Shown piece by piece: positions 41,617 to 50,682 of a stretch of DNA of 64,000 nt; position 1 is the first letter of the stretch, and each line of letters opens with the position of its first letter. Source of the stretch: Pectobacterium sp. PL152 (GTDB lineage Bacteria > Pseudomonadota > Gammaproteobacteria > Enterobacterales > Enterobacteriaceae); NCBI GenBank assembly GCA_021907015.1, contig CP091064.1, forward strand, positions 4,712,001-4,776,000. The letters run 5' to 3'. Both the position numbers and the translations under genes were made by a program. The notes below the pieces were generated by a model. That model was not told where the DNA came from and did no database searches. It saw only the letters and a list, made by a program, of their open reading frames with translations.

Positions 41617-42258
41617 ATGAAAAACTGGAAAACGAGCGCGGAACAGATTTTGACAACGGGTCCCGTTGTTCCTGTGATTGTGGTCAACAAACTGGAACAC
41701 GCGGTGCCGATGGCAAAAGCGTTAGTCGCGGGCGGCGTTCGCGTTCTGGAACTGACATTGCGTACCGACTGTGCCATCGACGCGATCCGCGCGATTGCGA
41801 AAGAAGTACCGGAAGCCATCGTGGGTGCAGGTACGGTGACAAACCCTGAGCAACTGGCTGCCGTTGTGGAAGCGGGTGCCCAGTTCGCCATCAGCCCCGG
41901 CTTGACTGAGCCGTTGCTGAAAGCCGCGACGGCAGGCAACATCCCGTTGATTCCGGGTATCAGCACGGTGTCTGAACTGATGCTGGGTATGGATTATGGC
42001 CTGCGTGAGTTCAAATTCTTCCCAGCGGAAGCTAACGGCGGCGTGAAAGCGCTTCAGGCGATCGCGGGTCCGTTTGCTCAGATTCGTTTCTGCCCGACCG
42101 GTGGCATTACACCAAATAACTACCGCGACTATCTGGCGCTGAAAAGCGTGCTGTGCGTCGGTGGTTCATGGCTGGTGCCGAACGATGCGCTGGAAAGCGG
42201 TGATTACGCGCGTATTACCGAACTGGCGCGTGAAGCCGTTGCAGGTGCAAAAGCCTAA
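41617..42258 (+). CDS. eda: KDPG aldolase (Eda/KdgA)
   Basis: Cleaves 2-keto-3-deoxy-6-phosphogluconate to pyruvate and glyceraldehyde-3-phosphate. It serves the Entner-Doudoroff pathway and, in soft-rot bacteria (as kdgA), the end of pectin and uronate breakdown. It is intact, 213 residues as in E. coli. Start 41617 follows TGGAGATAA. The catalytic motifs are visible: [31 protein letters not shown], and the Schiff-base lysine in [16 protein letters not shown] near residue 133. edd, which lies between zwf and eda in E. coli, is missing. I see no clear KdgR box in the 110-bp leader. Confidence 0.96.
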   Translation: MKNWKTSAEQILTTGPVVPVIVVNKLEHAVPMAKALVAGGVRVLELTLRTDCAIDAIRAIAKEVPEAIVGAGTVTNPEQLAAVVEAGAQFAISPGLTEPLLKAATAGNIPLIPGISTVSELMLGMDYGLREFKFFPAEANGGVKALQAIAGPFAQIRFCPTGGITPNNYRDYLALKSVLCVGGSWLVPNDALESGDYARITELAREAVAGAKA

Positions 42259-42280
42259 GTTTGCTCGTGACTGAATGACG

Positions 42281-42308
42281 AAGGCCACTCACTACGAGTG
42301 GCCTTTTT
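42281..42308 (+). terminator. Rho-independent terminator of eda
   Basis: AGGCCACTC / GAGTGGCCT stem followed by TTTTT, 23 bp after the eda stop and directly before the GGCGGACAT repeats. Confidence 0.87.
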
Positions 42309-42430
42309 ATGGCGGACATCCATGTCCGCCACCCTGCGGGCCGTCGCAAGCGACGTTGAAAAACGTTCCCTACGTTTTTATGGCGGACATTCATGTCCGC
42401 CACCCTGCGGGTCGTCATCAGCGACGTCTT
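42309..42430. repeat. Two tandem GGCGGACAT-hairpin repeats between eda and purT
   Basis: Copy 1 (42309-42379) and copy 2 (42380-42430) both open with the hairpin GGCGGACATNCATGTCCGCC, then CACCCTGCGGG, then a CGTC(G)...AGCGACG stem. The tail of copy 1 (AAAAACGT / ACGTTTTT) is missing from copy 2. It resembles REP/BIME-type palindromic units. Similar GC-rich fragments occur near 2810 and at the ftnA 3' end. Confidence 0.8.
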
Positions 42431-42455
42431 ATCTCACCCGGTTGGCAGCAGCCTA

Positions 42456-43634
42456 TCAGCCGCTGACTTTTACACCTGCAGCGACGCGCTTGGCGATCGC
42501 CACCGCATCGTCCGTGGTTTCTGCGCTGGCTAAGGCGACGCCCATACGGCGTTTGCCACCGATATCCGGCTTACCAAACAGGCGAATTTGTGTATGAGGG
42601 AGTAGCGCGCTTTCCAGCCCCTGATAGCGCACGTTGTTGCTTTCCAGTTCCGGTAAAATCACAGCGGAAGCCGATGCGCCATATTGACGAACTGCGCCAA
42701 TTGGCAGCCCCAGAAAAGCGCGGACGTGCAGGGCAAACTCGGACAGATCCTGAGAAATCATTGTCACCATGCCGGTATCGTGCGGGCGAGGGGAGACTTC
42801 GCTGAAGATGACTTCATCGCCGCAAACGAACAGTTCAACGCCGAACAGGCCGTAGCCACCGAGCGCTTTTACGACATCGCTGGCCATCTTTTGCGCGCGC
42901 TCTTGCGCCAGCGCACTCATCTGCTGCGGCTGCCAGGACTCCCGATAATCGCCATCTTCCTGACGATGCCCGATAGGCGCACAAAAATGAATACCGTCAA
43001 CCGCATGGATAGTTAGCAAAGTGATCTCAAAATCAAAATTCACCAACCCTTCCACGATGACACGCCCGCCGCCTGCGCGTCCACCCTGCTGGGCGTAGTT
43101 CCACGCCTGAGCTAACTGCTCCGCGGAGCGAATCAGGCTTTGTCCCTTGCCGGATGAACTCATGACCGGTTTGACAATACAAGGGTAGCCAATAGCGTCT
43201 ACCGCCTGACGAAAACTCTCTTCGCTGTCGGCAAAACGATAGGTGGAGGTAGGAACGCCGAGCGTTTCGGCTGCCAGACGGCGGATACCTTCACGGTTCA
43301 TCGTCAGGCGTGTGGCTTCAGCGCAGGGAACAACATGGTGGCCCTGTTTTTCCAGCGTTACCAGCATGTCGGTTGCGATGGCTTCAATTTCCGGCACGAT
43401 ATAATCAGGACGCTCGGCTTCAACCAACGCTTTCAACGCATCGCCATCCAACATATTGATGACGTGGCTACGATGCGCAATCTGCATGGCGGGGGCATCG
43501 GCATAGCGATCGACCGCAATCACTTCGATTCCCAGGCGCTGACACTCAATCGCCACTTCTTTGCCTAATTCACCGGAGCCAAGCAGCATCACTCGTGTGG
43601 CATCCGCACGCAGGGCGGTTCCAATCGTTAACAT
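42456..43634 (-). CDS. purT: PurT, formate-dependent GAR transformylase
   Basis: ATP-grasp enzyme that makes formylglycinamide ribonucleotide from GAR with formate, the second route for step 3 of purine synthesis. It is intact, 392 residues as in E. coli. I place the start at 43634 ([20 protein letters not shown]); the open frame extends upstream to 43766 without homology. Family text includes [17 protein letters not shown] near residue 19, [18 protein letters not shown] near 150 and [20 protein letters not shown] near 270. A PurR box lies 44 bp upstream. Confidence 0.96.
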   Translation of the reverse strand: MLTIGTALRADATRVMLLGSGELGKEVAIECQRLGIEVIAVDRYADAPAMQIAHRSHVINMLDGDALKALVEAERPDYIVPEIEAIATDMLVTLEKQGHHVVPCAEATRLTMNREGIRRLAAETLGVPTSTYRFADSEESFRQAVDAIGYPCIVKPVMSSSGKGQSLIRSAEQLAQAWNYAQQGGRAGGGRVIVEGLVNFDFEITLLTIHAVDGIHFCAPIGHRQEDGDYRESWQPQQMSALAQERAQKMASDVVKALGGYGLFGVELFVCGDEVIFSEVSPRPHDTGMVTMISQDLSEFALHVRAFLGLPIGAVRQYGASASAVILPELESNNVRYQGLESALLPHTQIRLFGKPDIGGKRRMGVALASAETTDDAVAIAKRVAAGVKVSG

Positions 43635-43677
43635 AACCTTATACCTGATCGGGTTGTGAAAAATGGCCGCAGTATAA

Positions 43678-43693
43678 ACGAAAACGTTTGCGT
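43678..43693 (-). promoter_or_regulatory. PurR box of purT
   Basis: Read on the minus strand, ACGCAAACGTTTTCGT matches the PurR consensus ACGCAAACGTTTNCNT in full. It lies in the promoter region of purT, a known PurR target. Confidence 0.92.
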
Positions 43694-43834
43694 GCGCATT
43701 AAAGAGGGCATGCATTGGAATGCGGTGCGCAAAAGCGCACCAAGTGATAAGGGCGTGCCTTGGCATTGCCGATCAATCGTGCCACTCTTCTTGTAGAGTT
43801 AAAATTTTATGTTAAGACAACGAGATCCGACGCG

Positions 43835-45883
43835 ATGAAAACACCGCAAGCTGAAAAACGCCCTCATGTGATGAGCATGCATGGCGATACGCGTATCGAC
43901 AATTATTACTGGCTGCGTGATGACCAGCGCGCCGATCCGCAGGTGCTGGCCTATCTGGAGCAGGAAAATGCCTATAGCAACGCTGTCATGGCACCTCATG
44001 AGGCGCGCAAACGGTCGTTGTATGACGAAATGGTTAAGCGCATCCCGTCGACGGATATGTCGGTGCCGTATGTCAGGAAAGGCTATCGCTACCAAAGTCG
44101 CTATGAGCCAGGTAAAGAGTACGCCATCTATCTGCGCCAGCGTGAGCAAGAAACGGACGCGTGGGACACGCTACTGGACGGGAACCAACGTGCGGAAGGG
44201 CATGAGTTTTATAGCCTCGGCGCGCTTGAAGTTAGCCCCGACAATAGGCTGCTGGCACTCTCGGAGGATTTTTTATCCCGTCGGCAGTACACGCTTCGTT
44301 TTCGCGATCTGAACAGTGGCGAGTGGCTACCGGATGTGATCGAAAATGTTACGGCCGGAGCAGAATGGGCGGCGGATTCGACGGTTCTGTATTACGTGCG
44401 CAAACATGAGCAAACGCTACTGCCGTATCAGGTCTATCGTCATCGGCTGGGGAGCGATCCGGCACAGGATGAGTTGGTATATGAAGAGAAAGACGACACC
44501 TATTATGTCAGCCTGAGTAAAACGACATCAGAGCACTATATCTCCATTTATCTCAGCAGCACCACGACGACGGAAGTGTTATTGCTCGATGCGATGCGTC
44601 CGGATGCTGTGCCGCAGGTATGCATTCCACGCCGGAAAGATCATGAATATGGCATCGATCACTATCAGGGCATGTTTTATCTGCGTTCTAATCGGGAAGG
44701 AAAAACTTTGGCCTCTACCGTTCGGACAGACTCGATGAGCAAACGCTGGAAACGCTGATTGCCCCACGTGAAAACCGCGTGCTGGAAGGGTTTGAGCTTT
44801 TCCGCGACTGGCTGGTGGTCGAAGAAAGGGAGCGCGGTTTGACCAGCCTACGCCAGATCCACTGGCAGACGCAGGAAGAAAAAGCGATCACCTTCAATGA
44901 CGCGAGCTATGTGACGTGGTTGTCTTACAACCCTACGCCAGAAACGGCATTGATGCGATATGGTTATTCATCAATGACAACCCCAGTACACAGTATGAAT
45001 TGAATCTGGATACGGGCGAGCAGCAGTTACTTAAACAAGCCGAAGTGAAAGATTTCTCTTCGGACAATTACCGGAGCGAACGCGTGTGGATCACCGCTCG
45101 GGATGGCGTCGAGGTTCCCGTTTCTCTTGTTTATCATCGCGATCATTTCAGCCCAGGCAAGAACCCGATACTGGTCTACGGCTACGGCGCTTATAGCCAT
45201 AGCATGGATCCGGATTTTAGCGTTAGCCGTTTGAGCTTGCTAGACAGAGGGTTCGTTTTTGCCTTAACGCACATCCGCGGCGGGGTGAGCTTGGGCAACA
45301 GTGGTACGACGATGGTCGATTGCTCAATAAAATGCATTCCTTCACGGATTTCATCGATGTGTCGCAGGCATTGATAGCAAAAGGCTATGGCGACAGGAAA
45401 AACATGTTCGCAATGGGAGGCAGTGCGGGAGGATTATTGATGGGGGCAGTAGTGAATATGGCACCCGAACTGTTTAAAGGCGTTGTCGCTCAGGTTCCCT
45501 TCGTTGATGTGCTGACAACGATGCTGGATGAGTCTATCCCATTGACGACCGGCGAGTATGACGAGTGGGGCGATCCGAATGAGCAAACCTACTATGACTA
45601 CATCAAACAATACAGTCCCTATGACGGTGTTATCGCACAGCGTTACCCACATTTGCTGGTGACGACCGGGCTGCACGATTCTCAGGTGCAGTATTGGGAG
45701 CCTGCTAAGTGGGTGGCGAAATTGCGGGAAGTCAAAACGGACGATCGTCTGGTGTTGCTGTACACCGACATGGATGCCGGGCACGGCGGAAAATCCGGTC
45801 GTTTCAAACGCTATGATGATATTGCGTTGGAATATGCGTTTCTGCTGATGGTGCTTGAAATGCCTGAGGACGATCGTGGATAA
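43835..45883 (+). CDS. ptrB: Oligopeptidase B, three frame breaks
   Basis: Cytoplasmic S9-family serine peptidase cutting small peptides after Arg or Lys. It starts [20 protein letters not shown] at 43835, with the beta-propeller domain first ([20 protein letters not shown]). The catalytic serine is in [13 protein letters not shown], and the acid and histidine are near the end ([18 protein letters not shown]). Missing bases near 44708 (A), 44984 (C) and 45288 (G) split it; restored joins read [33 protein letters not shown] and [19 protein letters not shown]. The total is about 683 residues, as in E. coli (686). Confidence 0.94.
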
Positions 45884-45903
45884 GGGATAAAACGTAGCTA
45901 TGA

Positions 45904-45929
45904 GGGTAAACCCATTTTCGGGTTTACCC
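45904..45929 (+). terminator. Hairpin after ptrB
   Basis: GGGTAAACCC and GGGTTTACCC are perfect arms around a 6-base loop, 20 bp after the ptrB stop. The T tract is missing, so termination is probable rather than certain. Confidence 0.6.
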
Positions 45930-45978
45930 GATTGGCATGGCGCATTACTTCGGTGACCAAAACTGAGGTTATCAACAC

Positions 45979-46089
45979 CTAGGTAATATCAGCCTGCGTT
46001 TTCTTCGCTCTTTTGTCAGCCCGCTTTTCGGCGGCCGTTTTCAGCGGTTTCTTCTTACTGTTCTTTTTGCTATCCAGTCCTTTGCTCAT
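45979..46089 (-). CDS. Small lysine-rich protein, 36 aa
   Basis: ORF from ATG 46089 (RBS GAGG at ideal distance) to TAG 45979-45981. It begins MSKGLDSKKNSKKKPLK and continues with alternating Lys, Ala, Arg and Asp residues (AAEKRADKRAKKTQ). About 12 of 36 residues are lysine and the net charge is strongly positive. It has no hydrophobic segment. I do not recognise a named family; similar short basic proteins are annotated as hypothetical in enterobacteria. RNA or DNA binding is a guess only. Confidence 0.6.
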   Translation of the reverse strand: MSKGLDSKKNSKKKPLKTAAEKRADKRAKKTQADIT

Positions 46090-46249
46090 ATCTTGCCTCG
46101 TTTAGATAAAAGGTTAGGTTGCCACTCCATTAACCTCCTGTGCGGGCCGAGATGCAAGTAGAAAATTGTTTTTGCTGTGTAAGAATGTAACCCGCGGAAA
46201 GGGATGTTTTCCGCGGGACAGGCGGCATAGGCTGGAATGAGGGAGAAGG

Positions 46250-46480
46250 CTATTTAGCCTTGGGTTCGTAGGGTAAACGTGAGAACTGGAGTGAGCGCTG
46301 GCGATAAAACATCACGCGTTCGCGAAAATAGTTACGCAGGTACTCGGGCTGTTCTCTCTCAACGGCCTCTGGAATGACCGGCATATTGTAACGCTCTTTG
46401 AAGGCAACGCCTGATGCTGCCAAATCCACGTTAACTTTATCCATATCCTCTTTGGACAATTCTGCCAGATTATATCCCAT
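46250..46480 (-). CDS. holE: DNA polymerase III theta subunit (HolE)
   Basis: Small subunit of the polymerase III core that binds and stabilises the epsilon proofreading subunit. It is intact, 76 residues as in E. coli. The core text [20 protein letters not shown] near residue 14 and [18 protein letters not shown] near 39 are near-identical to E. coli, as is the tail [20 protein letters not shown] precedes the start. It is transcribed alone. Confidence 0.97.
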   Translation of the reverse strand: MGYNLAELSKEDMDKVNVDLAASGVAFKERYNMPVIPEAVEREQPEYLRNYFRERVMFYRQRSLQFSRLPYEPKAK

Positions 46481-46850
46481 ACCATTTTCTCCTGCCGATT
46501 GATCACAGACTCATGTGCGCCACGGTAAAGTAGCAACAGAAAAATGGCAAGTGTTCGCCTTGTTATGTGGATGTTTATTATTCTCATTACGAAATGGGAA
46601 TCATTTTTAATACGGGATTTTCATAATTGATATAAATCGTTGTTGTTATTTTTGATAATAAAAATGATTCGCAGTAATATATCCCACTAAGATTTAAGTG
46701 ATAACAAATATCAATAACAATTACTGCAATCTGTTGTTTTTATTGTTTATTTTGTTAATTCTCTCGCAATGTTAATAAAGTGTTTTTTATTTTGTTTTTT
46801 CAGGCATAATGCCCTGAATAATTTCACCTGCCGGGAAAATAGGAGTTAGC
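46481..46850. promoter_or_regulatory. AT-rich intergenic region between holE and ftnA
   Basis: 370 bp, very AT-rich, with many A and T tracts and several Fur-like fragments such as AAAATGATTCGCA, none convincing as a full box. It must hold the promoters of holE (minus) and ftnA (plus). No ORF or RNA is recognised. Confidence 0.5.
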
Positions 46851-47390
46851 ATGTTAAAAAAGAAATGATTCAGAAGCTGAATGAGCAACTTAATCTGGAA
46901 TTTTATTCCGCAAATTTGTATCTGCAGATGAGCGCATGGTGCGGTGACAAAGGTTTTGAAGGCGCATCCAGTTTCCTGAAAATACATTCTCAGGAAGAAA
47001 TGCAGCATATGCAGCGCCTGTTTGACTATCTGGACGACACGGGAAGCCTGCCTGTATTAGGCGCGATTGCCGCACCGCCAATTGATTTCGATTCACTGGC
47101 TGATGTTTTCAAGCAGACCTATGAACACGAACAGCTGATTACAGCAAAAATTAATGAGTTGGCACATGCCGCGATGGCGTTGCAGGATTACTCCACGTTT
47201 AACTTCCTGCAATGGTACGTTGCTGAACAGCATGAAGAAGAGAAGCTGTTCCGTTCCATTCTGACAAACTGGCTCTGGTCAAAGCCAGCGAAGGCGGCCT
47301 GTTCTTCATCGATCAGGACCTGAAAAAATGTCTGCGGCGGCCCCTCAGCCTAGCGACAAGCGACGTTTCTGTCGGCCAATCATGATTTGA
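46851..47390 (+). CDS. ftnA: Bacterial ferritin FtnA, two frame breaks and an unusual C-terminus
   Basis: Iron-storage protein forming a 24-subunit shell with a di-iron ferroxidase site. Start 46851 (RBS AGGAG) needs one more A near 46857 to read [20 protein letters not shown]. Ferroxidase ligands lie in [32 protein letters not shown] and [13 protein letters not shown] missing G near 47262 breaks the end; restored it reads [20 protein letters not shown]. Beyond QDLKK the tail has no E. coli counterpart and runs into repeat-like GC-rich DNA. The end is 47385 or 47390, depending on an A run near 47326. Confidence 0.9.
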
Positions 47391-47636
47391 ATGATGCGGG
47401 ATACCGTTTTCTTTATCCCGCCATTTTCCCCTCCTGAACGACCTTCCTGCTGGTCTCAGACCGCTAATGCTATTCCTGACGTCGTGCTCGACTTCATCTC
47501 CCTCTGTCGCTATGATCGCCTCAGTAGTGATATACAACATTTTGTTTTATAAGGTTTGAGTCTGTCTTTCTCTGATTCAGATAAGGCTGCAAAACTCACA
47601 CACATCATTGTCTGAATACGCCATGTCGGGAATACC

Positions 47637-47993
47637 ATGATGAAGAAATTTTTGCTATCTATCGTGCTTACTTCACTTTCTGTGAATGCTTTTGCTGCCG
47701 CCAAGCTGGCAAATATCAGCCGGCTGGAATACGGCGATCGCTGGGCTTTCACACGTGAAGAAGTTCAATTGATTTGCCGCCCTGGTAATGCGCTGTACGC
47801 CTTACATACCGGGACGTTGATGCAATACCCGCTAAACGATGTTGCCATTGCGCAAATGAAATCCGGGCAGGTGAGTGCACAACCGATAGACGCCATCTGG
47901 CTTGACGATCCTAAACATCCCGGTCAGAAGAAAAGCCTTCAGCCATTTATCGAGCGTGCAGAGCAACTGTGTCAACCGGATGCGAAACCATGA
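47637..47993 (+). CDS. yebY: YebY, DUF2511 periplasmic protein
   Basis: Small exported protein of unknown function; in E. coli it lies next to copper-linked copC/yebZ genes. It is intact, 118 residues. The signal peptide is [20 protein letters not shown]; the mature part has [20 protein letters not shown] and [10 protein letters not shown], with two cysteines that could pair. Either of two adjacent ATGs may be the start. Its 3' neighbour is SdsR, as in E. coli. Confidence 0.94.
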   Translation: MMKKFLLSIVLTSLSVNAFAAAKLANISRLEYGDRWAFTREEVQLICRPGNALYALHTGTLMQYPLNDVAIAQMKSGQVSAQPIDAIWLDDPKHPGQKKSLQPFIERAEQLCQPDAKP

Positions 47994-48131
47994 AGTGATT
48001 GATTCATTTGTTAAATGTTAATTATTAATGCACTTGCGGTTAAGGCAAAGTGTGAAATCTGTTCCATTTGTGATAATTGCGAGCGGATTGAGGCTGGAAA
48101 ACGTGGAGGAGTTGGCTAAGCTTAATTCTAC

Positions 48132-48231
48132 AGGGCTAGTACAGCTTGTATAAATGCCAACTTTTAGCGCACGGCTCTCCCAAGAGCCATTTCCCTAGAC
48201 TGAATACAGGAATCGTATTCAGTCTTTTTTT
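48132..48231 (+). ncRNA. sdsR: SdsR (RyeB), sigma-S-dependent small RNA
   Basis: The region ATGCCAACTTTTAGCGCACG, then GGCTCTCCCAAGAGCCATTT and the terminator stem ACTGAATACAGGAATCGTAT / TTCAGT with seven T are near-identical to E. coli SdsR. It sits downstream of yebY, its E. coli location. The 5' end is inferred from length; upstream CTAAGCTTAA at 48116-48125 looks like a sigma-S minus-10 element. SdsR is an Hfq-bound stationary-phase regulator of mRNAs such as ompD and mutS. An antisense RNA (SraC/RyeA) is expected on the other strand, but I cannot define it. Confidence 0.92.
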
Positions 48232-48550
48232 GATTTAAAACGTTAATGGATGAAAAGTACATTTAACCCGTAACTTTCTTGATTTATCCTTTTCTTCAGA
48301 GGTTGGCGAATTTAGCCGTGGAGAGGTCTTTTAAATAATTTAAAAATAAATGCTTGCTAAAGATATTTATACATGCGTTAATAGCTCGTCGGTTTGATTC
48401 GCAGACCTAAAAGCAGTTTAGTAAAGCAGTTCTCATCTCCAAGTGTTATCCATAGATATCCCTTCTTTTGAGCCTCCTTCTCGTTGCTAATTAAATTCTG
48501 TGCACAGGCCCTATTTGCCGGAAGGCGCTATATAAATTAAGGTAATTTCT
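48232..48550 (+). promoter_or_regulatory. Leader region of the cold-shock gene
   Basis: About 320 bp without an ORF between SdsR and the cold-shock gene. Cold-shock genes of the cspA type have long structured 5' untranslated regions; this one contains AT-rich stretches and a TGATTCGCAGACC segment loosely like a cold box. The exact promoter is not assigned. Confidence 0.45.
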
Positions 48551-48763
48551 ATGTCTAATAAAATGACTGGTTTAGTAAAATGGTTTGACGCGGGTAAAGG
48601 TTTTGGTTTCATTACTCCTGACAACGGCAGCAAAGATGTATTCGTACATTTCTCTGCTATTCAGAGCAACGATTTCAAAACGCTGGACGAAGGCCAAAAG
48701 GTTGAGTTCACCATTGAAAATGGTCAGAAAGGCCCGGCAGCTGGCAACGTTGTCGCACTGTAA
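48551..48763 (+). CDS. CspA-family cold-shock protein
   Basis: Single OB-fold RNA chaperone of 70 residues that melts mRNA structure in the cold. Both nucleic-acid motifs are present: RNP1 as KGFGFI near residue 16 and RNP2 as VFVHF near 30. It opens [20 protein letters not shown]; the Asp and Gly in DAGKG replace the usual NADKG/NESKG. It is closest to the E. coli CspB/CspG/CspI group by eye, so I give no gene symbol. A weak RBS (AAGG) lies 8 bp upstream. Confidence 0.95.
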   Translation: MSNKMTGLVKWFDAGKGFGFITPDNGSKDVFVHFSAIQSNDFKTLDEGQKVEFTIENGQKGPAAGNVVAL

Positions 48764-48861
48764 GAAGTCGCGCCGTAATAAAGCTGCACTATAAATTTGA
48801 AGTAATATTTTTCTTGCGATAGCGATGATGGTTTAAGCCGGAGCAGTCAAGAGAAGTAATA

Positions 48862-48894
48862 AAGAACCCCTAGCGTAAAGCTGGGGGTTTTTAT
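48862..48894 (+). terminator. Rho-independent terminator of the cold-shock gene
   Basis: AACCCCTAGC / GCTGGGGGTT stem with a short loop and a TTTTTATT tail, about 100 bp after the stop. Confidence 0.85.
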
Positions 48895-48904
48895 TGTCAG
48901 CTTT

Positions 48905-49515
48905 TAAACCACCTCCTCGGGAGGTGGTGATTGTCCCTGTGAGGCTATAGCCTGAAGGAAGCCCATGCCAGAAAATTCCAGCTTACTCACCACAAGTAAG
49001 AAGGAAATCACTGACATGAGCAGTTATAGAAGTTCAGCACATGTGTTTTGGCGTTGCAAATACCACTTGGTTTGGACCCCAAAATATCGCTACAAGATTT
49101 TAACGGGCACAGTAGGGAAAGAGCTTTACCGTTCGATTTACATACTTTGCAATATGAAAGATTGCGAGATATTGGAACTAAATGTTCAACCAGACCATGT
49201 TCATCTTGTAGTGATGGTTCCACCGAAACTCTCAATTTCAACGCTAATGGGCGTCCTGAAAGGGCGCACTGCTATTCGTCTCTACAATAAATTCCCGCAT
49301 ATAAGAAAGAAACTGTGGGGTAATCACTTTTGGGCTAGAGGATACTTTGCGGACACGGTGGGGTGAACGAAGAAATTATCAGACGTTACGTGAGGCATCA
49401 GGATAAGAAAGACCAAGAGTACGAACAGCAAATGGAGTTATTGCAGGATTAAAACGGACAAGGCCCCCTTTTAGGGGGCCCCACTTAAAGCCACCTCTTC
49501 AAGAGGTGGATTTTT
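48905..49515 (+). mobile_element. IS200/IS605-family insertion sequence (tnpA only)
   Basis: The element spans a left hairpin ACCACCTCC-TCG-GGAGGTGGT (48908-48928) and a right hairpin CCACCTCTTCAAGAGGTGG (49491-49509), with one HUH transposase gene between. Such subterminal hairpins without terminal inverted repeats or target duplication are typical of IS200. A third hairpin, GGCCCCCTTTTAGGGGGCC, follows the gene at about 49462-49480. The exact ends are not certain. It sits between the cold-shock gene terminator and a small ORF. Confidence 0.88.
49016..49452 (+). CDS. tnpA: IS200-type transposase TnpA, one frame break
   Basis: Y1 HUH single-strand transposase. It starts MSSYRSSAHVFWRCKYHLVW at 49016 after RBS AAGGAAA. 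The HUH motif is PDHVHLVVMVPP near residue 60, and the catalytic tyrosine lies in IIRRYVRHQDKK after restoring a missing G near 49361 (FADTVGVNEEIIRRY). The restored length, about 145, is typical (IS200 TnpA about 152). If the break is real the transposase lacks its tyrosine and is dead. Confidence 0.9.
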
Positions 49516-49750
49516 ACTTGTGTCTCATACTAACCTTCAGCGGGTTTTATTTTCCGAACTCATCGTAAATTATGTCTTGCTTCGTATCACCTACAGATAT
49601 TTACCCTCACTGGCTATTTCAGAGAGAATGAAATTAATTGTTCTCTTTTATTATAAGAATACCTTGTATCACGACTACATCGGCAGATTCATGCCCGTTT
49701 GTAGCGATTCTCGGCTAAATTGATAGAACTCGACGTGATGGGAGGAAGCA

Positions 49751-49897
49751 ATGACGGATAAACATATGAATACCAACCACAAGGATGAAAACGATCATCC
49801 GGCAAAAGACGCGCCGAAAGATCGAGGAGAGATTCCTCGCAAACGCGATGACAGCAAGGATGATGTTGAAGATCCCTTTGATGATAATGAGGATTAA
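49751..49897 (+). CDS. Small acidic, disordered protein, 48 aa
   Basis: ORF with a perfect RBS (GGAGG five bases before the ATG) starting MTDKHMNTNHKDENDHPAKD and ending in an acidic tail DDVEDPFDDNED. It has no hydrophobic stretch and is rich in Asp, Lys, Asn and His, so it is probably unstructured. I do not recognise the family. Its stop codon overlaps the stop of the convergent cupin gene by four bases. It could be a conserved orphan or a stress protein; function unknown. Confidence 0.6.
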   Translation: MTDKHMNTNHKDENDHPAKDAPKDRGEIPRKRDDSKDDVEDPFDDNED

Positions 49898-50419
49898 TAG
49901 GTTGGCGACAGACTGCTGTCGCCAATGCATTGCGGAAAATTAGTGCGTTTTTGTGGTTGCGGTGCCCGATGCGTCGGGGTGAAATAGTCGCTGTCGTCCA
50001 CAATTGGAATATAAATTCTGACCCACTCGGTACCTTCAACCATCTCCCAGCTATGTCCTTCCCCTGCGTATCGGCGGCAATCAACACCGTTCCGGGAGAA
50101 AGCAGGAAAGTAGAACCATCGCTGACCCTAAATTTCAACGTACCCTTTAGCGTGATGACATATTGCTTGCGTGGGGCTGGGTGGACGTTCATCTCCCAGG
50201 CTTCCGTGGAGTTACTGAGCCAAAATTTCTGTGCGGTGATTTTTTCCAGCGCTGGCACGCTGCCTGTTACGAAGGCCGAGTGATTGTCGGGCGTATTGAT
50301 TAGTTTGATGGCCGGTATCCGTTTTCCTCTGCATGAGGTGAGGGAGGCGCTGTGGAATAAGCCGTAACGGAAAACCATAATCCAGCAAGCGCCAGAAGAA
50401 AACGCGATGTCTTTTTCAT
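49894..50419 (-). CDS. Secreted cupin-domain protein, two frame breaks
   Basis: Small beta-barrel (cupin) protein with a signal peptide. The start at 50419 reads MKKTSRFLLALAGLWFSVTA; restoring one A near 50323 joins it to the body (HAEEKRIPAIKLINTPD). The cupin motifs are WEMNVHPAPRKQYVITLKG and FLLSPGTVLIAADTQG; histidine and glutamate ligands of a metalloenzyme are only partly present. A missing G near 50066 breaks the C-terminus (restored QGEGHSWEMVEGTEWVRIYI), which ends PQCIGDSSLSPTY at 49894. The ligand or substrate is unknown. Confidence 0.8.
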
Positions 50420-50682
50420 TTAAATAAAATCCATATTATCTATGCCCGATAAGCAGGCAACCCTATATATGTCAGCCGTCTCTGTGTACGTCTTACAACG
50501 TCGGGGATGGTACTGCTGGGGGATCCTTCACCAGATGGTTAAAGCAATCACACTAATTGGTATCTCGCTTGATTTGTTTGTATTTTATTCAAACAAGGAG
50601 GGGGAAGAATCGGCAGGTGGGGGCAAGATTGGGAAAGCGGTGCGACAGAGGAGCCCTTAGGCTCCCTGGCGTCGGGCACGAT

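Noticed and set aside
46481..46850. Fur box before ftnA
   Set aside because: Only short AT-rich fragments resemble it, as expected by chance in such DNA.
50442..50660. 72-codon open frame between the cupin and DUF1471 genes
   Set aside because: It has no RBS, no family match and odd composition.
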